DNA of 32,527 nt, from contig NZ_JXQQ01000046.1 of assembly GCF_000834655.1 (NCBI RefSeq), positions 1 to 32,527 of the forward strand, written 5' to 3'. The position numbers and the translations under genes were made by a program. The notes under the pieces were generated by a model, which was given only the letters and a program-made list of their open reading frames with translations, was not told the origin of the DNA and did not search any database. Positions 15,357 to 23,438 of this stretch are shown here, piece after piece; the first letter of the stretch is position 1, and the number at the start of each line of letters is the position of its first letter. This stretch comes from Variovorax paradoxus. GTDB lineage: Bacteria; Pseudomonadota; Gammaproteobacteria; Burkholderiales; Burkholderiaceae_C.

Positions 15357-15479
15357 GCGTTTTTGTGTGCAGTACTGCGAGATTGCATCGAAAAGATGTC
15401 TCGTGTGAGACGCATACTAGCCCAGAAGCCAAGCAATTAACGCGCCATCGAGCGCGGGTTCGGGGAGGGTTTGCATCAT
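15357..15479. promoter_or_regulatory. Divergent promoter region, DUF2126 operon / comEC
   Basis: The 123-bp divergent gap holds a perfect 10-bp palindrome GCAGTACTGC (15369-15378), then CATC-GAAAA-GATG, then GTCTC-GTGT-GAGAC (15398-15411). Three dyads in 45 bp, close to the DUF2126 start, are good candidates for operators of the amidoligase operon. A GGGGAGGG stretch (15462-15469) serves comEC. No clear -35/-10 pair was found. Confidence 0.45.
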
Positions 15480-17936
15480 GTGTTCGGGAGTATTCCGGTG
15501 ACGCCGTCGCGTGCGTCCGGCAGGGGCGCGTCGTGGGCGTTTGCCGCGTTGGGAGGATCGCTGGTCGGTGCGGCGTTGCAGCTGCATCAGCCGGTGCTTT
15601 GGCGCGCGGGGTTCTACGCGGTCTTGTTGTTCGCGGGTGTCGCGGGGTTGTTGTGGCGGCGTGCCTTCGGGCGGCAGATGCTGCTTGCGGCGTTGGTGTG
15701 CGGCGCTTTGGTCGGTGCGGGGCTCGCGGGGTGGCGCGCCGTCGCCTACGCAGGCGGCGCGCTCGATCCGTCGATCGAGCGCCGCGACCTGCAGGTGACC
15801 GGCGTGGTCTCGCAGATGCCGCAGCGCAACGAGACCGGCACGCGGTTTCAGCTCGATGTCGAATCCGCGCGCTGGGCCGGTGCGCGCGAAGGCGTGCCGC
15901 CCGTGGTGCCGTCGCGCATCGCGCTCGGCTGGTATGGCGAGAACACGGGCCTCTGGGGGCGCGCGCCGGAAGGGCGCGCGGTTTCGTCCGCCGCGGTCGG
16001 TGCATTGCATGCCGGCGAGCGATGGCGATTCACGGTGCGGCTCAGGGCGCCGCACGGCAACGTCAATCCGCACGGCTTCGACAGCGAGCTCTGGCTGTGG
16101 GAGCAGGGCGTGCATGCCTACGGCTACGTGCGCACCGGTTCGCGCGACCCGGCCCCGGTGCATGTCGCGAACACGTGGCGCCATCCCATCGAGCGCGCAC
16201 GCGAATCCGTACGCGATGCCGTGTTCGAGCGCGTGGCAGACCGCCGGCAGGCCGGAGTGATCGCCGCCCTCGTCACCGGCGACCAGCGCGCGATCGACCG
16301 CGCCGGCTGGGACGTGTTCAGGGCGACGGGCGTGGCGCACCTGATGTCGATCTCGGGTCTCCACATCACCATGTTCGCCTGGCTCGCCGCGCACATCGTC
16401 GGCGCGCTGTGGCGGCGCAGCGGCCGGGCGATGCTGCGCCTTCCCGCACCCCAGGCCGCGCTGCTCGGCGGCGTGGTGCTGGCCACGCTCTACGCGCTCT
16501 TCAGCGGTTGGGGCGTGCCCGCGCAGCGAACGGTCTGGATGCTCGCCACCGTCGCCTCGCTTCGCCTGACCGGCAGGCGCTGGCCTTGGCCGCATGTCTG
16601 GCTGCTGACTGCCGCGGTGGTCGTGGCGGTCGACCCGTGGGCCTTGATGCAGGCGGGTTTCTGGCTCAGCTTCGTCGCGGTGGGCGTGCTCTTCGCCACC
16701 GATTCGACGGAGGCAGGCGCGCGGAAAGCGGGCGCCGCGCAACGGCTGCTCCTGTTCTTTCGCGAGCAATGGGTGATCACGCTCGCGCTCACGCCGCTGA
16801 GCCTGTTGCTGTTCCAGCAGGTGTCGCTGGTCGGGCTGTTCGCCAATGCCATCGCGATTCCATGGGTCACGCTCGTGATCACGCCGCTGGCCATGCTGGG
16901 CGCCATCGCGGCGCCGCTCTGGGACGTCGCGGCCTGGGCTGTGCAGGCGCTTGCGGTCCTGCTGCAGTGGTTGGCGGGAATGCCGTTCGCCACGTTGTCG
17001 ATGGCCGCGCCGCCTTGGTGGATGGCCGCCTGCGGCGTGGCGGGCGGCGCGTTGCTCGCCATGCCGCTGCCGCGGTCGATGCGCGCGCTGGGCCTGCCGT
17101 TGCTGCTGCCCGTGTTGCTGTGGCAGATGCCGCGGCCCGCCGCCGGCGAGTTCGAAGTGCTCGCGGCCGATGTCGGGCAAGGCAGCGCGGTGCTGGTGCG
17201 CACGGCCACGCACAGCCTGCTCTACGACGCCGGGCCCCGCTACAGCCTCGAGAGCGATGCGGGCCACCGCGTGCTCGTGCCGCTGCTGCGCGCCTTCGAC
17301 GAGCGGCTCGACATGCTGGTGCTGAGCCACCGCGACATCGACCACACCGGCGGCGCGCCCGCGGTGCTCGCGATGCAGCCGCAGGCGCTGCTGCTTAGTT
17401 CGATCGAGGCGACGCATCCGCTGCGTGCACAGCAGCCCGGTGCCGTGAACGAGGTGTGCGAAGCCGGCCGGCAATGGGCCTGGGATGGCGTGCATTTCGA
17501 ACTGCTGCATCCGTTCGCATCGGACTATGCGGCCTCGGCCAAGCCGAACGCGGTTTCGTGCGTGCTGCGCATTGGCAACGGCCGCGCGACCGTGCTGCTG
17601 GCCGGCGACATCGAGCGCGACCAGGAGCGCGCGCTCGTGCAGCGAAACGCCGCCCTCGCGGCCGATGTGCTGCTGGTGCCTCATCACGGCAGCAAGACTT
17701 CGTCGAGCGATGCGTTGCTCGATGCGGTGCGGCCGCGCATCGCGCTGGTCCAGGCGGGCTACCGCAATCGCTTCGGACACCCGGCGAAGGAAGTGGTCGC
17801 GCGCTACACGGATCGCGGCGTGCGGGTGGTGGAGACTGTCCGGTGCGGCGCCGCGCAATGGACCAGCGTGCACCCCGCCGAGGTGGCCTGCGAGCGCGAT
17901 CGCCGCGCGCGCTACTGGCTGCACCGCGTGCCCTGA
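15480..17936 (+). CDS. comEC: ComEC/Rec2 DNA-uptake channel protein
   Basis: An inner-membrane protein of about 818 aa that carries single-stranded DNA into the cytoplasm during natural transformation. Order: N-terminal hydrophobic segments (about 15-90), OB-like DUF4131 domain (about 95-220), Competence domain with many membrane helices from MSISGLHITMFAWLAAHIVG onward (about 285-550), and a C-terminal metallo-beta-lactamase-like domain with DVGQGSAVLV, LSHRDIDHTGG and LLVPHHGSKTSSSD. These match the full-length Gram-negative ComEC. The start is uncertain: GTG 15480 follows GGAGG by 11 nt; GTG 15498 has its own GGGAG; an in-frame TTG at 15471 is too near the RBS. The gene stands alone, divergent from the amidoligase operon, and its role here seems unrelated to its neighbours. 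Confidence 0.92.
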   Translation: MFGSIPVTPSRASGRGASWAFAALGGSLVGAALQLHQPVLWRAGFYAVLLFAGVAGLLWRRAFGRQMLLAALVCGALVGAGLAGWRAVAYAGGALDPSIERRDLQVTGVVSQMPQRNETGTRFQLDVESARWAGAREGVPPVVPSRIALGWYGENTGLWGRAPEGRAVSSAAVGALHAGERWRFTVRLRAPHGNVNPHGFDSELWLWEQGVHAYGYVRTGSRDPAPVHVANTWRHPIERARESVRDAVFERVADRRQAGVIAALVTGDQRAIDRAGWDVFRATGVAHLMSISGLHITMFAWLAAHIVGALWRRSGRAMLRLPAPQAALLGGVVLATLYALFSGWGVPAQRTVWMLATVASLRLTGRRWPWPHVWLLTAAVVVAVDPWALMQAGFWLSFVAVGVLFATDSTEAGARKAGAAQRLLLFFREQWVITLALTPLSLLLFQQVSLVGLFANAIAIPWVTLVITPLAMLGAIAAPLWDVAAWAVQALAVLLQWLAGMPFATLSMAAPPWWMAACGVAGGALLAMPLPRSMRALGLPLLLPVLLWQMPRPAAGEFEVLAADVGQGSAVLVRTATHSLLYDAGPRYSLESDAGHRVLVPLLRAFDERLDMLVLSHRDIDHTGGAPAVLAMQPQALLLSSIEATHPLRAQQPGAVNEVCEAGRQWAWDGVHFELLHPFASDYAASAKPNAVSCVLRIGNGRATVLLAGDIERDQERALVQRNAALAADVLLVPHHGSKTSSSDALLDAVRPRIALVQAGYRNRFGHPAKEVVARYTDRGVRVVETVRCGAAQWTSVHPAEVACERDRRARYWLHRVP

Positions 17937-18072
17937 ACAGCAGCCGGGTGTTCCGTCGAAAAGGTCGCTGGGTCACTCTGGTTGCTGGCGCGCTGGTCGA
18001 GCGGTGCTCGGGAACTGCCAAAAATGTGAACTAATTGTTAAACAAATGGGGCGTGGCCGGTTGCTTCGTCGC

Positions 18073-18099
18073 GTATCGCAGTGCCTGATACGTTGTATC
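18073..18099. promoter_or_regulatory. Candidate operator upstream of the enoyl-CoA hydratase
   Basis: GATAC-GTT-GTATC (18087-18099) is a perfect inverted repeat, and a third GTATCG half-site lies at 18073-18078. Upstream, near 18040, is an AT-rich dyad TTGTT-A-AACAA, notable in this GC-rich DNA. The arrangement suits a TetR- or LysR-type regulator of the following acyl-CoA gene; no regulator gene is adjacent. Confidence 0.4.
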
Positions 18100-18125
18100 G
18101 ATCCGAAACAACTTGAGGAGGCGGC

Positions 18126-18179
18126 ATGTTTCACAAGAACAGGCGCCAGCACCAGACGATCGGCAGGCGGGCGCCATGA
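18126..18179 (+). other. 17-codon leader ORF overlapping the hydratase start
   Basis: The ATG at 18126 has the best Shine-Dalgarno of the area (GAGGAG, 5 nt away) and opens a 17-codon ORF, rich in Arg, Gln and His, whose TGA (18177-18179) overlaps the hydratase ATG at 18176 as ATGA. The hydratase has no separate good RBS, so ribosomes probably reach it by reinitiation. Whether the peptide itself matters is unknown. Confidence 0.5.
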
Positions 18180-19000
18180 TGTCCGCAGCCGTTCCCACCA
18201 TCGCCAGCGCCGGGGCAGCCACCATCCCGGCAGCGAAGCTCCAGATGCACCGCGAGGGCGCAGTGCTGGTGCTGACCATCAGCAACCCCGCGGCGCGCAA
18301 CACCGTCAATCCGTCGATCTACCGGGCCGCCGCGAAGGCCATACGCGCCGCCTCGGGCTTTCGCACCGTCCGCGCCATCGTGCTGACCGGGGAGGGCGAG
18401 CATTTCTGCGTCGGCGGCGACCTGCGGCGGCTCGCGCGGCAGCGCAAGCTCCCGCAGGCGGAGCAACTGGCGCATTCCGACGCGTTGAACGAGTGGGTCA
18501 TGGCGATGCAGGAAGCGCCCCAGCCGGTCATCGCAGCGGTCGAGGGTACGGCGGCAGGCAGCGGCTTTTCGCTGTGCCTTGCGTGCGACCTGGTCGTCGC
18601 GGCCGAGGATGCGGAATTCGTGATGTCCAACGTCAACTTCGGCCTTTCGATCGACGGCGGGGGCACCGATTCGCTGGTGCGTTCGCTGCCGCCGCAGGCC
18701 GTGATCGAGATCCTCCTGGGCGGCTCGGTCCATCAGGCCCGCCGGCTGCACGACTGGGGCGTCGTCAACCGGATCGTGCCGCGCGGCACGGCCTATGCCG
18801 CCGCGCTCGCCTGGGCGCAGAAGCTCGCGCAAGGCCCGTTCGACGTTCAGGCCCGCATCAAGGAGCTGGTGTATTCGGCGCGCGGCCGCGATCGCCGCCA
18901 GCAGTTGGAGGCCGAGCGCGGCGTGCTGGTCGAAAGCCTCTACAGCGACGAAAGCGGCAAGCGCATCAAGGAATTCCTGACGGCCCGCAAGAAGGCGTAG
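18176..19000 (+). CDS. Enoyl-CoA hydratase/isomerase family protein (PaaG-like)
   Basis: A 274-aa crotonase-fold enzyme acting on acyl-CoA thioesters. The CoA/oxyanion-hole segments are HFCVGGDL (about 77-83) and GTAAGSGFSLCLACD (124-138). The active-site region reads VNFGLSIDGGGTD (about 153-165), with Asp160 in the position of the PDGG acid of PaaG-type isomerases and the so-called alternative oxepin-CoA hydrolases. The C-terminal helices are complete. The substrate cannot be fixed; aromatic or fatty acyl-CoA degradation is plausible. I chose ATG 18176 because it overlaps the stop of a well-initiated leader ORF; ATG 18179 is next to it, and a TTG at 18113 would use the same frame but lies over the leader's RBS. 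It appears monocistronic and is followed by an R2 repeat. Confidence 0.88.
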   Translation: MMSAAVPTIASAGAATIPAAKLQMHREGAVLVLTISNPAARNTVNPSIYRAAAKAIRAASGFRTVRAIVLTGEGEHFCVGGDLRRLARQRKLPQAEQLAHSDALNEWVMAMQEAPQPVIAAVEGTAAGSGFSLCLACDLVVAAEDAEFVMSNVNFGLSIDGGGTDSLVRSLPPQAVIEILLGGSVHQARRLHDWGVVNRIVPRGTAYAAALAWAQKLAQGPFDVQARIKELVYSARGRDRRQQLEAERGVLVESLYSDESGKRIKEFLTARKKA

Positions 19001-19026
19001 GGCCCTCCCCATTCGCGAAACACCGC

Positions 19027-19117
19027 GGAACCGGCTTCGCCGGGCCGCAGGTGTTGCCCCCTGCAAGGGGGTGGGCGAAGCGACACGAAGTGCGCGAAGC
19101 CTGGGGGTTAGCCAGGA
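19027..19117 (+). repeat. R2 repeat, copy C
   Basis: Same architecture as the copies at 8831 and 8929: CCGGC-TTC-GCCGG stem, CCCCC...GGGGG stem, then GCGAAGCGACACGAAGTGCG. It lies between the hydratase stop and the ATP-grasp gene. It may act as a transcript-end structure for the hydratase, although no U-tract follows. Confidence 0.85.
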
Positions 19118-19165
19118 TTTGGCCCTGAACTTGCTAAGCTATGGCTCAAGGAGATTGGTCGTTCC

Positions 19166-20662
19166 ATGCACAAATTCGATGAGATGTATGAGCAGTTGCC
19201 CTATGCGGGGGCTGCGATCCGACAGCACTACAAGCGCTACGACCAATGGCTTGCGAAGCAACCCGGTGAGGTGATGCGATCGCGGCGCGAAGAGGCGGAA
19301 CTGATCTTCCGCCGGGTCGGCATCACCTTCGCGGTATACGGCGCCAAGGACGAGGACGGCTCGGGCACCGAGCGACTTATTCCGTTCGACCTGCTGCCCC
19401 GCATCATTCCCCCCCACGAGTGGGACAGCATGGAAAAGGGGCTGGTGCAGCGCGTCACCGCACTCAACCGCTTCCTGCACGACGTCTACCACGACCAGGA
19501 AATCATCAAGGCCGGCATCATCCCGGCTGAGCAGATCCTGAACAACGCGCAGTTCCGCCCCGAGATGATGGGCGTGACCGTGCCGCACAACGTCTACTCG
19601 AACATCTCGGGCATCGATATCGTCCGCGCGCCCGATGCCGACGGCAACGGCGAGTACTACGTTCTCGAAGACAACCTCAGGGTGCCCAGCGGCGTGAGCT
19701 ACATGCTGGAGAACCGCAAGATGATGATGCGGCTCTTCCCGGAGCTCTTCAACCAGAACCGCATCGCGCCGGTCGCGCACTACCCCGACCTGCTGCTGGA
19801 AACCCTGCGCGCGAGCGCACCGGCCGCCACGGCCGAGCCCACGGTGGTGGTGCTCACGCCCGGCATGTACAACAGCGCCTACTTCGAGCACGCCTTCCTC
19901 GCGCAGCAGATGGGCATCGAGCTGGTCGAGGGGCAGGACCTCTTCGTCAAGGACGACTTCGTCTACATGCGCACCACGCGCGGGCCGCGGCGCGTGGACG
20001 TGATCTACCGCCGCGTGGACGACGACTTCCTCGACCCCGACGTGTTCCGCCCGACCTCCACGCTCGGCACGGCGGGCCTCATGCGCGCGTACCGTGCGGG
20101 CAACGTCGTGATCTGCAATGCGGTGGGCACCGGCGTGGCCGACGACAAGTCGATCTACCCCTACGTGCCCAAGATGATCGAGTTCTACCTCGGCGAAAAG
20201 CCGATCTTGAAGAACGTGCCGACCTACATGTGCCGCAACAAGGACGAGCTGCAGTACACGCTCGACAACATGAAGGACCTGGTCGTCAAGGAGGTGCACG
20301 GCGCCGGCGGCTACGGCATGCTGATCGGCCCCGCCGCCACGCACGCCGAGATCGAGGACTTCAAGAAGGCCGTGATCGCCAAGCCCGACGGCTATATCGC
20401 GCAGCCGACGCTGAGCCTCTCGACCTCGCCGACCTTCGTGGACGCCGGCATCGCGCCGCGCCACATCGACCTGCGGCCCTTCGTGCTTTCGGGCAAGGAA
20501 GTGCAGATGGTGCCCGGCGGCCTCACCCGCGTGGCGCTGAAGGAAGGCTCGCTGGTGGTCAATTCCTCGCAGGGCGGCGGCACCAAGGACACCTGGATCC
20601 TCGAAGCCGAGCGTGCGCCCAGGGCGCAATCGCAGTCGCAAAGCCAGTCGTCGTCGGTCTGA
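19166..20662 (+). CDS. Circularly permuted type-2 ATP-grasp protein (unfused)
   Basis: A 498-aa carboxylate-amine ligase-type protein (DUF404/DUF407), the stand-alone counterpart of the N-terminal half of the fusion at 9018-11774. It keeps the residues expected of an active enzyme: EDNLRVPSG, the glycine-rich loop VVKEVHGAGGYGMLIGP, and SSQGGGTKDTWIL near the end. Comparative genomics predicts that such proteins, with alpha-E partners, make short peptides or peptide tags. The ATG at 19166 follows AAGGAG with 12 nt spacing, somewhat long, and matches the usual family N terminus. The C terminus ends in a Gln-Ser tail, echoing the QS linker in the fusion. The alpha-E gene follows 29 nt later, so the two form an operon. 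No transglutaminase or Anbu-type protease follows, unlike many genomes. Confidence 0.93.
   Translation: MHKFDEMYEQLPYAGAAIRQHYKRYDQWLAKQPGEVMRSRREEAELIFRRVGITFAVYGAKDEDGSGTERLIPFDLLPRIIPPHEWDSMEKGLVQRVTALNRFLHDVYHDQEIIKAGIIPAEQILNNAQFRPEMMGVTVPHNVYSNISGIDIVRAPDADGNGEYYVLEDNLRVPSGVSYMLENRKMMMRLFPELFNQNRIAPVAHYPDLLLETLRASAPAATAEPTVVVLTPGMYNSAYFEHAFLAQQMGIELVEGQDLFVKDDFVYMRTTRGPRRVDVIYRRVDDDFLDPDVFRPTSTLGTAGLMRAYRAGNVVICNAVGTGVADDKSIYPYVPKMIEFYLGEKPILKNVPTYMCRNKDELQYTLDNMKDLVVKEVHGAGGYGMLIGPAATHAEIEDFKKAVIAKPDGYIAQPTLSLSTSPTFVDAGIAPRHIDLRPFVLSGKEVQMVPGGLTRVALKEGSLVVNSSQGGGTKDTWILEAERAPRAQSQSQSQSSSV
20628..20659 (+). repeat. Simple-sequence tract encoding the C-terminal Gln-Ser tail
   Basis: Alternating CAA/CAG and TCG/AGC codons encode Gln-Ser repeats right before the stop of the ATP-grasp gene. 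The same low-complexity motif occurs in the paralogous fusion protein, but in its N-terminal linker. Confidence 0.7.
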
Positions 20663-20691
20663 GTGCAGGCAAGGAATTAGGAGAACACACG

Positions 20692-21648
20692 ATGCTTTCG
20701 CGCACCGCAGACCACCTCTACTGGATGTCCCGCTACACCGAGCGCGCCGAGAACACCGCGCGCATGCTGGACGTCAACTACCAGACCTCGCTCCTGCCGC
20801 AGTCGGCCGAAGTGGCCAAGTACGGCTGGCAGGGCGTGCTGTCCATCAGCGAGCTGCTGCCGCTCTACAACAAGAAGTACGAGCAGATCACGCCCAACGA
20901 GGTGATGGAGTTCATGGTCAAGGACGAGAGCAATGCCTCGTCGATCGTCTCCTGCCTGAAGGCCGCGCGCGAGAACGCGCGTGCCGTGCGCGGCGCGCTC
21001 ACCACCGAGGCCTGGGAAACGCAGAACACCACCTGGCTCGAAGTGAACCGCATGCTGCGCCAGGGCGACTTCGAGCGCGATCCGGGCCAGTTTTTCGAGT
21101 GGGTCAAGTTCCGCTCGCACCTCTCGCGCGGCGTGACGCTGGGCACGATGCTGCAGGACGAGGCGTTCTACTTCTCGCGCCTGGGCACCTTCCTCGAACG
21201 CGCAGACAACACAGCGCGGCTGGTGGACGTGAAGTTCCATGCGCTCAACAGCGAGTTCTTCGGTGCCGCCACCGAGGAAGACCAGGAGTACGACTTCTAT
21301 CACTGGAGCGCGATCCTGCGCAGCGTCTCGGCCTTCGAGGTCTACCGCAAGGTGTACCGCGACGTGATCAAGCCCGAGCGCGTGGCCGAGCTGCTGATTC
21401 TTCGCGCCGACATGCCGCGCTCGCTGCATGCGAGCCTGGTCGAGGTGGTCAACAACCTCGCGAAGGTGCAGAACGAGCAGAGCGCCGAAACGCAGCGCCG
21501 CGCCGGCAAGCTCCTGGCCGACCTGCAGTACGCGCGGGTCGACGAGATCCTGGCGACCGGGCTGCATGCCTATCTCACGCAGTTCCTCGACCGTGTGAAC
21601 GAACTGGGCGGGCGCATCAGCCAGGACTTCCTGGTTCCCGCGCACTGA
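20692..21648 (+). CDS. Alpha-E domain protein (DUF403)
   Basis: A 318-aa all-helical alpha-E protein. It opens with the family hallmark MLSRTADHLYWMSRYTERAE, and a second copy-like motif FYFSRLGTFLERADNTARL lies at about residues 160-180. These RxxERxxN-type helices are the conserved features of the family; biochemical activity is unknown, and the name refers to Glu-rich conserved helices. TAGGAG precedes the ATG at 20692. It is the partner of the ATP-grasp protein 29 nt upstream and the homologue of the C-terminal domain of the fusion at 9018-11774. Its stop lies 13 nt from that of the convergent phosphoethanolamine-transferase gene, so the operon ends here. Confidence 0.93.
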   Translation: MLSRTADHLYWMSRYTERAENTARMLDVNYQTSLLPQSAEVAKYGWQGVLSISELLPLYNKKYEQITPNEVMEFMVKDESNASSIVSCLKAARENARAVRGALTTEAWETQNTTWLEVNRMLRQGDFERDPGQFFEWVKFRSHLSRGVTLGTMLQDEAFYFSRLGTFLERADNTARLVDVKFHALNSEFFGAATEEDQEYDFYHWSAILRSVSAFEVYRKVYRDVIKPERVAELLILRADMPRSLHASLVEVVNNLAKVQNEQSAETQRRAGKLLADLQYARVDEILATGLHAYLTQFLDRVNELGGRISQDFLVPAH

Positions 21649-21661
21649 GCCCCCGGGGCCG

Positions 21662-23371
21662 TCAGCGTGAAAACGACTCGACGGCCACCGGAATCTTCGG
21701 CGCCTGCCAGCGGTAGGCATTGCCCAGCACGTTGCGCTCGGGCATCTGCCCATTCCACTGGACCTTGAGCAGGTCCATCAGCGTCCATCCCGTCCAGTCC
21801 GCGCGAAACGGCTGTTGCTGCGCCGCGCCGCCCGGCAGCGGCTCGCTGTTGCGCCAGACGACGGCGGGGATGCGGTAGCCCGACGCGGTCGATGGGCTGT
21901 GGCCTGCGCGGTCGCTGCCGTGGCCGACCTCCTGGCCGTGGTCCGAGAGGTACATCCAGGCGCGGTATTCGCCCGGCTTGCCTGTGGCGCGTGTCTGCTG
22001 CAGGAGCTCCGATACCACGAAGTCGTGGTACAGCAGCGCCGCGTCGTATTCCTGGCGGAAGCGGCGCACCCAGGCGGAGCGGCCGTCCTTCACCAGGCCC
22101 TTTTCGACCGCGTCGACGTCGTCGTCGAACGGGTTGGCGTTCGCGGGAAAGCGCAGGCTGTAGTGTGGGTGCGCGCCCATCAGGTGGACCACGATGAGCT
22201 TGCGCTCTGTGCTCGTGTCCGCCAAGGCTTCCTGCACGCAGTCGAGGATCTCGCCGTCCAGCGAAGCGCTGGCGCGGCCGGGCGTGCGGTTGACCATGTC
22301 CACCACGTCGGCGAAGCGCGCATGCTGCTGCTCGATGGCCAGGTCGTCGTGGTTGCTGATCCACCAGACCTTGTAGCCGGCGGCGCGCGCCAGTGCCAGC
22401 AGGTGCGGCGGGTTCTCGCTTTCCGGCAGGCCGAAATGGAACATGTTGCGCAGCGCGGGCAGGGTGCTCGCATCGACCGACCATGCATTCTTCAACACCG
22501 CCATCTGCTCGCCGGCCTGCGCCTTGTGTGCCAGCAGGCGCGGCGTGGTCGGGCGGCCGTAGCCGTAGAGGGCCATGTTGTCGCGGTTGATGCTGTCGGT
22601 GATCACCAGCACCACCGTCGAGGGACCGGCCTGCAACGCCACTGGCGCGATGGCCTTGGCCTGCGCCATCGCGCGGTCGCGCACCTCCTGCTGGTCGGCC
22701 CAGGCAGCGCGCAGCGTGTGCACGGAGTGAGACCAGTTGGCCCAGAAGATCGCGGGATGCAACCGCCGCCACGGCTTGCTCGCATAGGCCACGCAGGCGA
22801 TCAGCAGCACAACGATCACCAACGACCGCGTCCAGAGCGGCGAGCGTGACGCGCGCACGGACGATGTCGTCGCGTCGAAGGCCGCGCCGCGCCGCGCGAA
22901 CATGGCCACAAGCACGCCGGCCATGGCGAGCGCGCCCGTCCAGATGACCGCCGAGCGCCAGTGCATCCACAGGTATTCCGAACTCTCGCGTGCATTGGTG
23001 TTGGCTGCCGCGCCGAGCACCATCGCGCCGTCGGGCGCGGCCTGGTAGGTGTCGAGCAGGTAGGCGCGCACCGCGCCGTCGAGCGCGAAGCCCATGGCCC
23101 AGAGCCACACGAGCACGGTGCGCAAGCGCCGCATGCGCGCACTGCGCAACGGCCACGCGAGCCAGAGCACCATCGGCGCGGCGAGCACCGCGAGCTGGGC
23201 GATGCGGCGGCCGTCGTGCCCCAGCGCGATCAGCGCGAGCAGCGTGGCGCCGACCACGCCGCAGGCGAGCAGGGCGCTGTGGCGCGATACGTTGCGCGCG
23301 CGCGGCGATTCGGCGGAAGCGGAGGTCAAGCGGTCGGGGCAGCGGACTGCAGGTCGGGAGGGCGCGCGCAT
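21662..23371 (-). CDS. Phosphoethanolamine transferase, CptA/EptA-like (sulfatase fold)
   Basis: An inner-membrane protein of about 569 aa with an N-terminal membrane part (hydrophobic stretches at about residues 32-50, 56-72, 80-98, 130-150 and 165-182) and a periplasmic alkaline-phosphatase-fold domain. It resembles CptA, which adds phosphoethanolamine to lipopolysaccharide core heptose: VLVITDSINRDNMALYGYGR, the nucleophile region VDASTLPALRNMFHFG (Thr), VHLMGAHPHYSLRFP and the metal site YLSDHGQEVGHG. The usual IGES motif, whose Glu binds metal, is ITDS here, so Asp replaces Glu. The start is uncertain: ATG 23371 or ATG 23386, neither with a strong RBS. It lies downstream of glpK in the same direction (67-bp gap) and may be read through from glpR-glpK; a functional link to glycerol is not evident. 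Confidence 0.85.
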   Translation of the reverse strand: MRAPSRPAVRCPDRLTSASAESPRARNVSRHSALLACGVVGATLLALIALGHDGRRIAQLAVLAAPMVLWLAWPLRSARMRRLRTVLVWLWAMGFALDGAVRAYLLDTYQAAPDGAMVLGAAANTNARESSEYLWMHWRSAVIWTGALAMAGVLVAMFARRGAAFDATTSSVRASRSPLWTRSLVIVVLLIACVAYASKPWRRLHPAIFWANWSHSVHTLRAAWADQQEVRDRAMAQAKAIAPVALQAGPSTVVLVITDSINRDNMALYGYGRPTTPRLLAHKAQAGEQMAVLKNAWSVDASTLPALRNMFHFGLPESENPPHLLALARAAGYKVWWISNHDDLAIEQQHARFADVVDMVNRTPGRASASLDGEILDCVQEALADTSTERKLIVVHLMGAHPHYSLRFPANANPFDDDVDAVEKGLVKDGRSAWVRRFRQEYDAALLYHDFVVSELLQQTRATGKPGEYRAWMYLSDHGQEVGHGSDRAGHSPSTASGYRIPAVVWRNSEPLPGGAAQQQPFRADWTGWTLMDLLKVQWNGQMPERNVLGNAYRWQAPKIPVAVESFSR

Positions 23372-23438
23372 TCTGACCCGACGCATGCGCCCGGCCTGCA
23401 GTGTCCCCAGCGGGGCGGGGGTGTTTGGCCGCGAGGCC

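Noticed and set aside
8892..15440. A plus-strand open frame of over 2100 codons
   Set aside because: It is antisense to the ATP-grasp/alpha-E fusion and DUF2126 genes. Its translation is Arg/Ala/Gly/His-rich with no domain, as expected for the complementary frame of GC-rich genes.
15417..17924. A minus-strand open frame of 835 codons opposite comEC
   Set aside because: The comEC frame shows the full ComEC domain order; the opposite translation is low-complexity and domain-free.
21649..21661. GC-rich palindrome between alpha-E and the transferase as a terminator
   Set aside because: Too short, without a U-tract on either strand.
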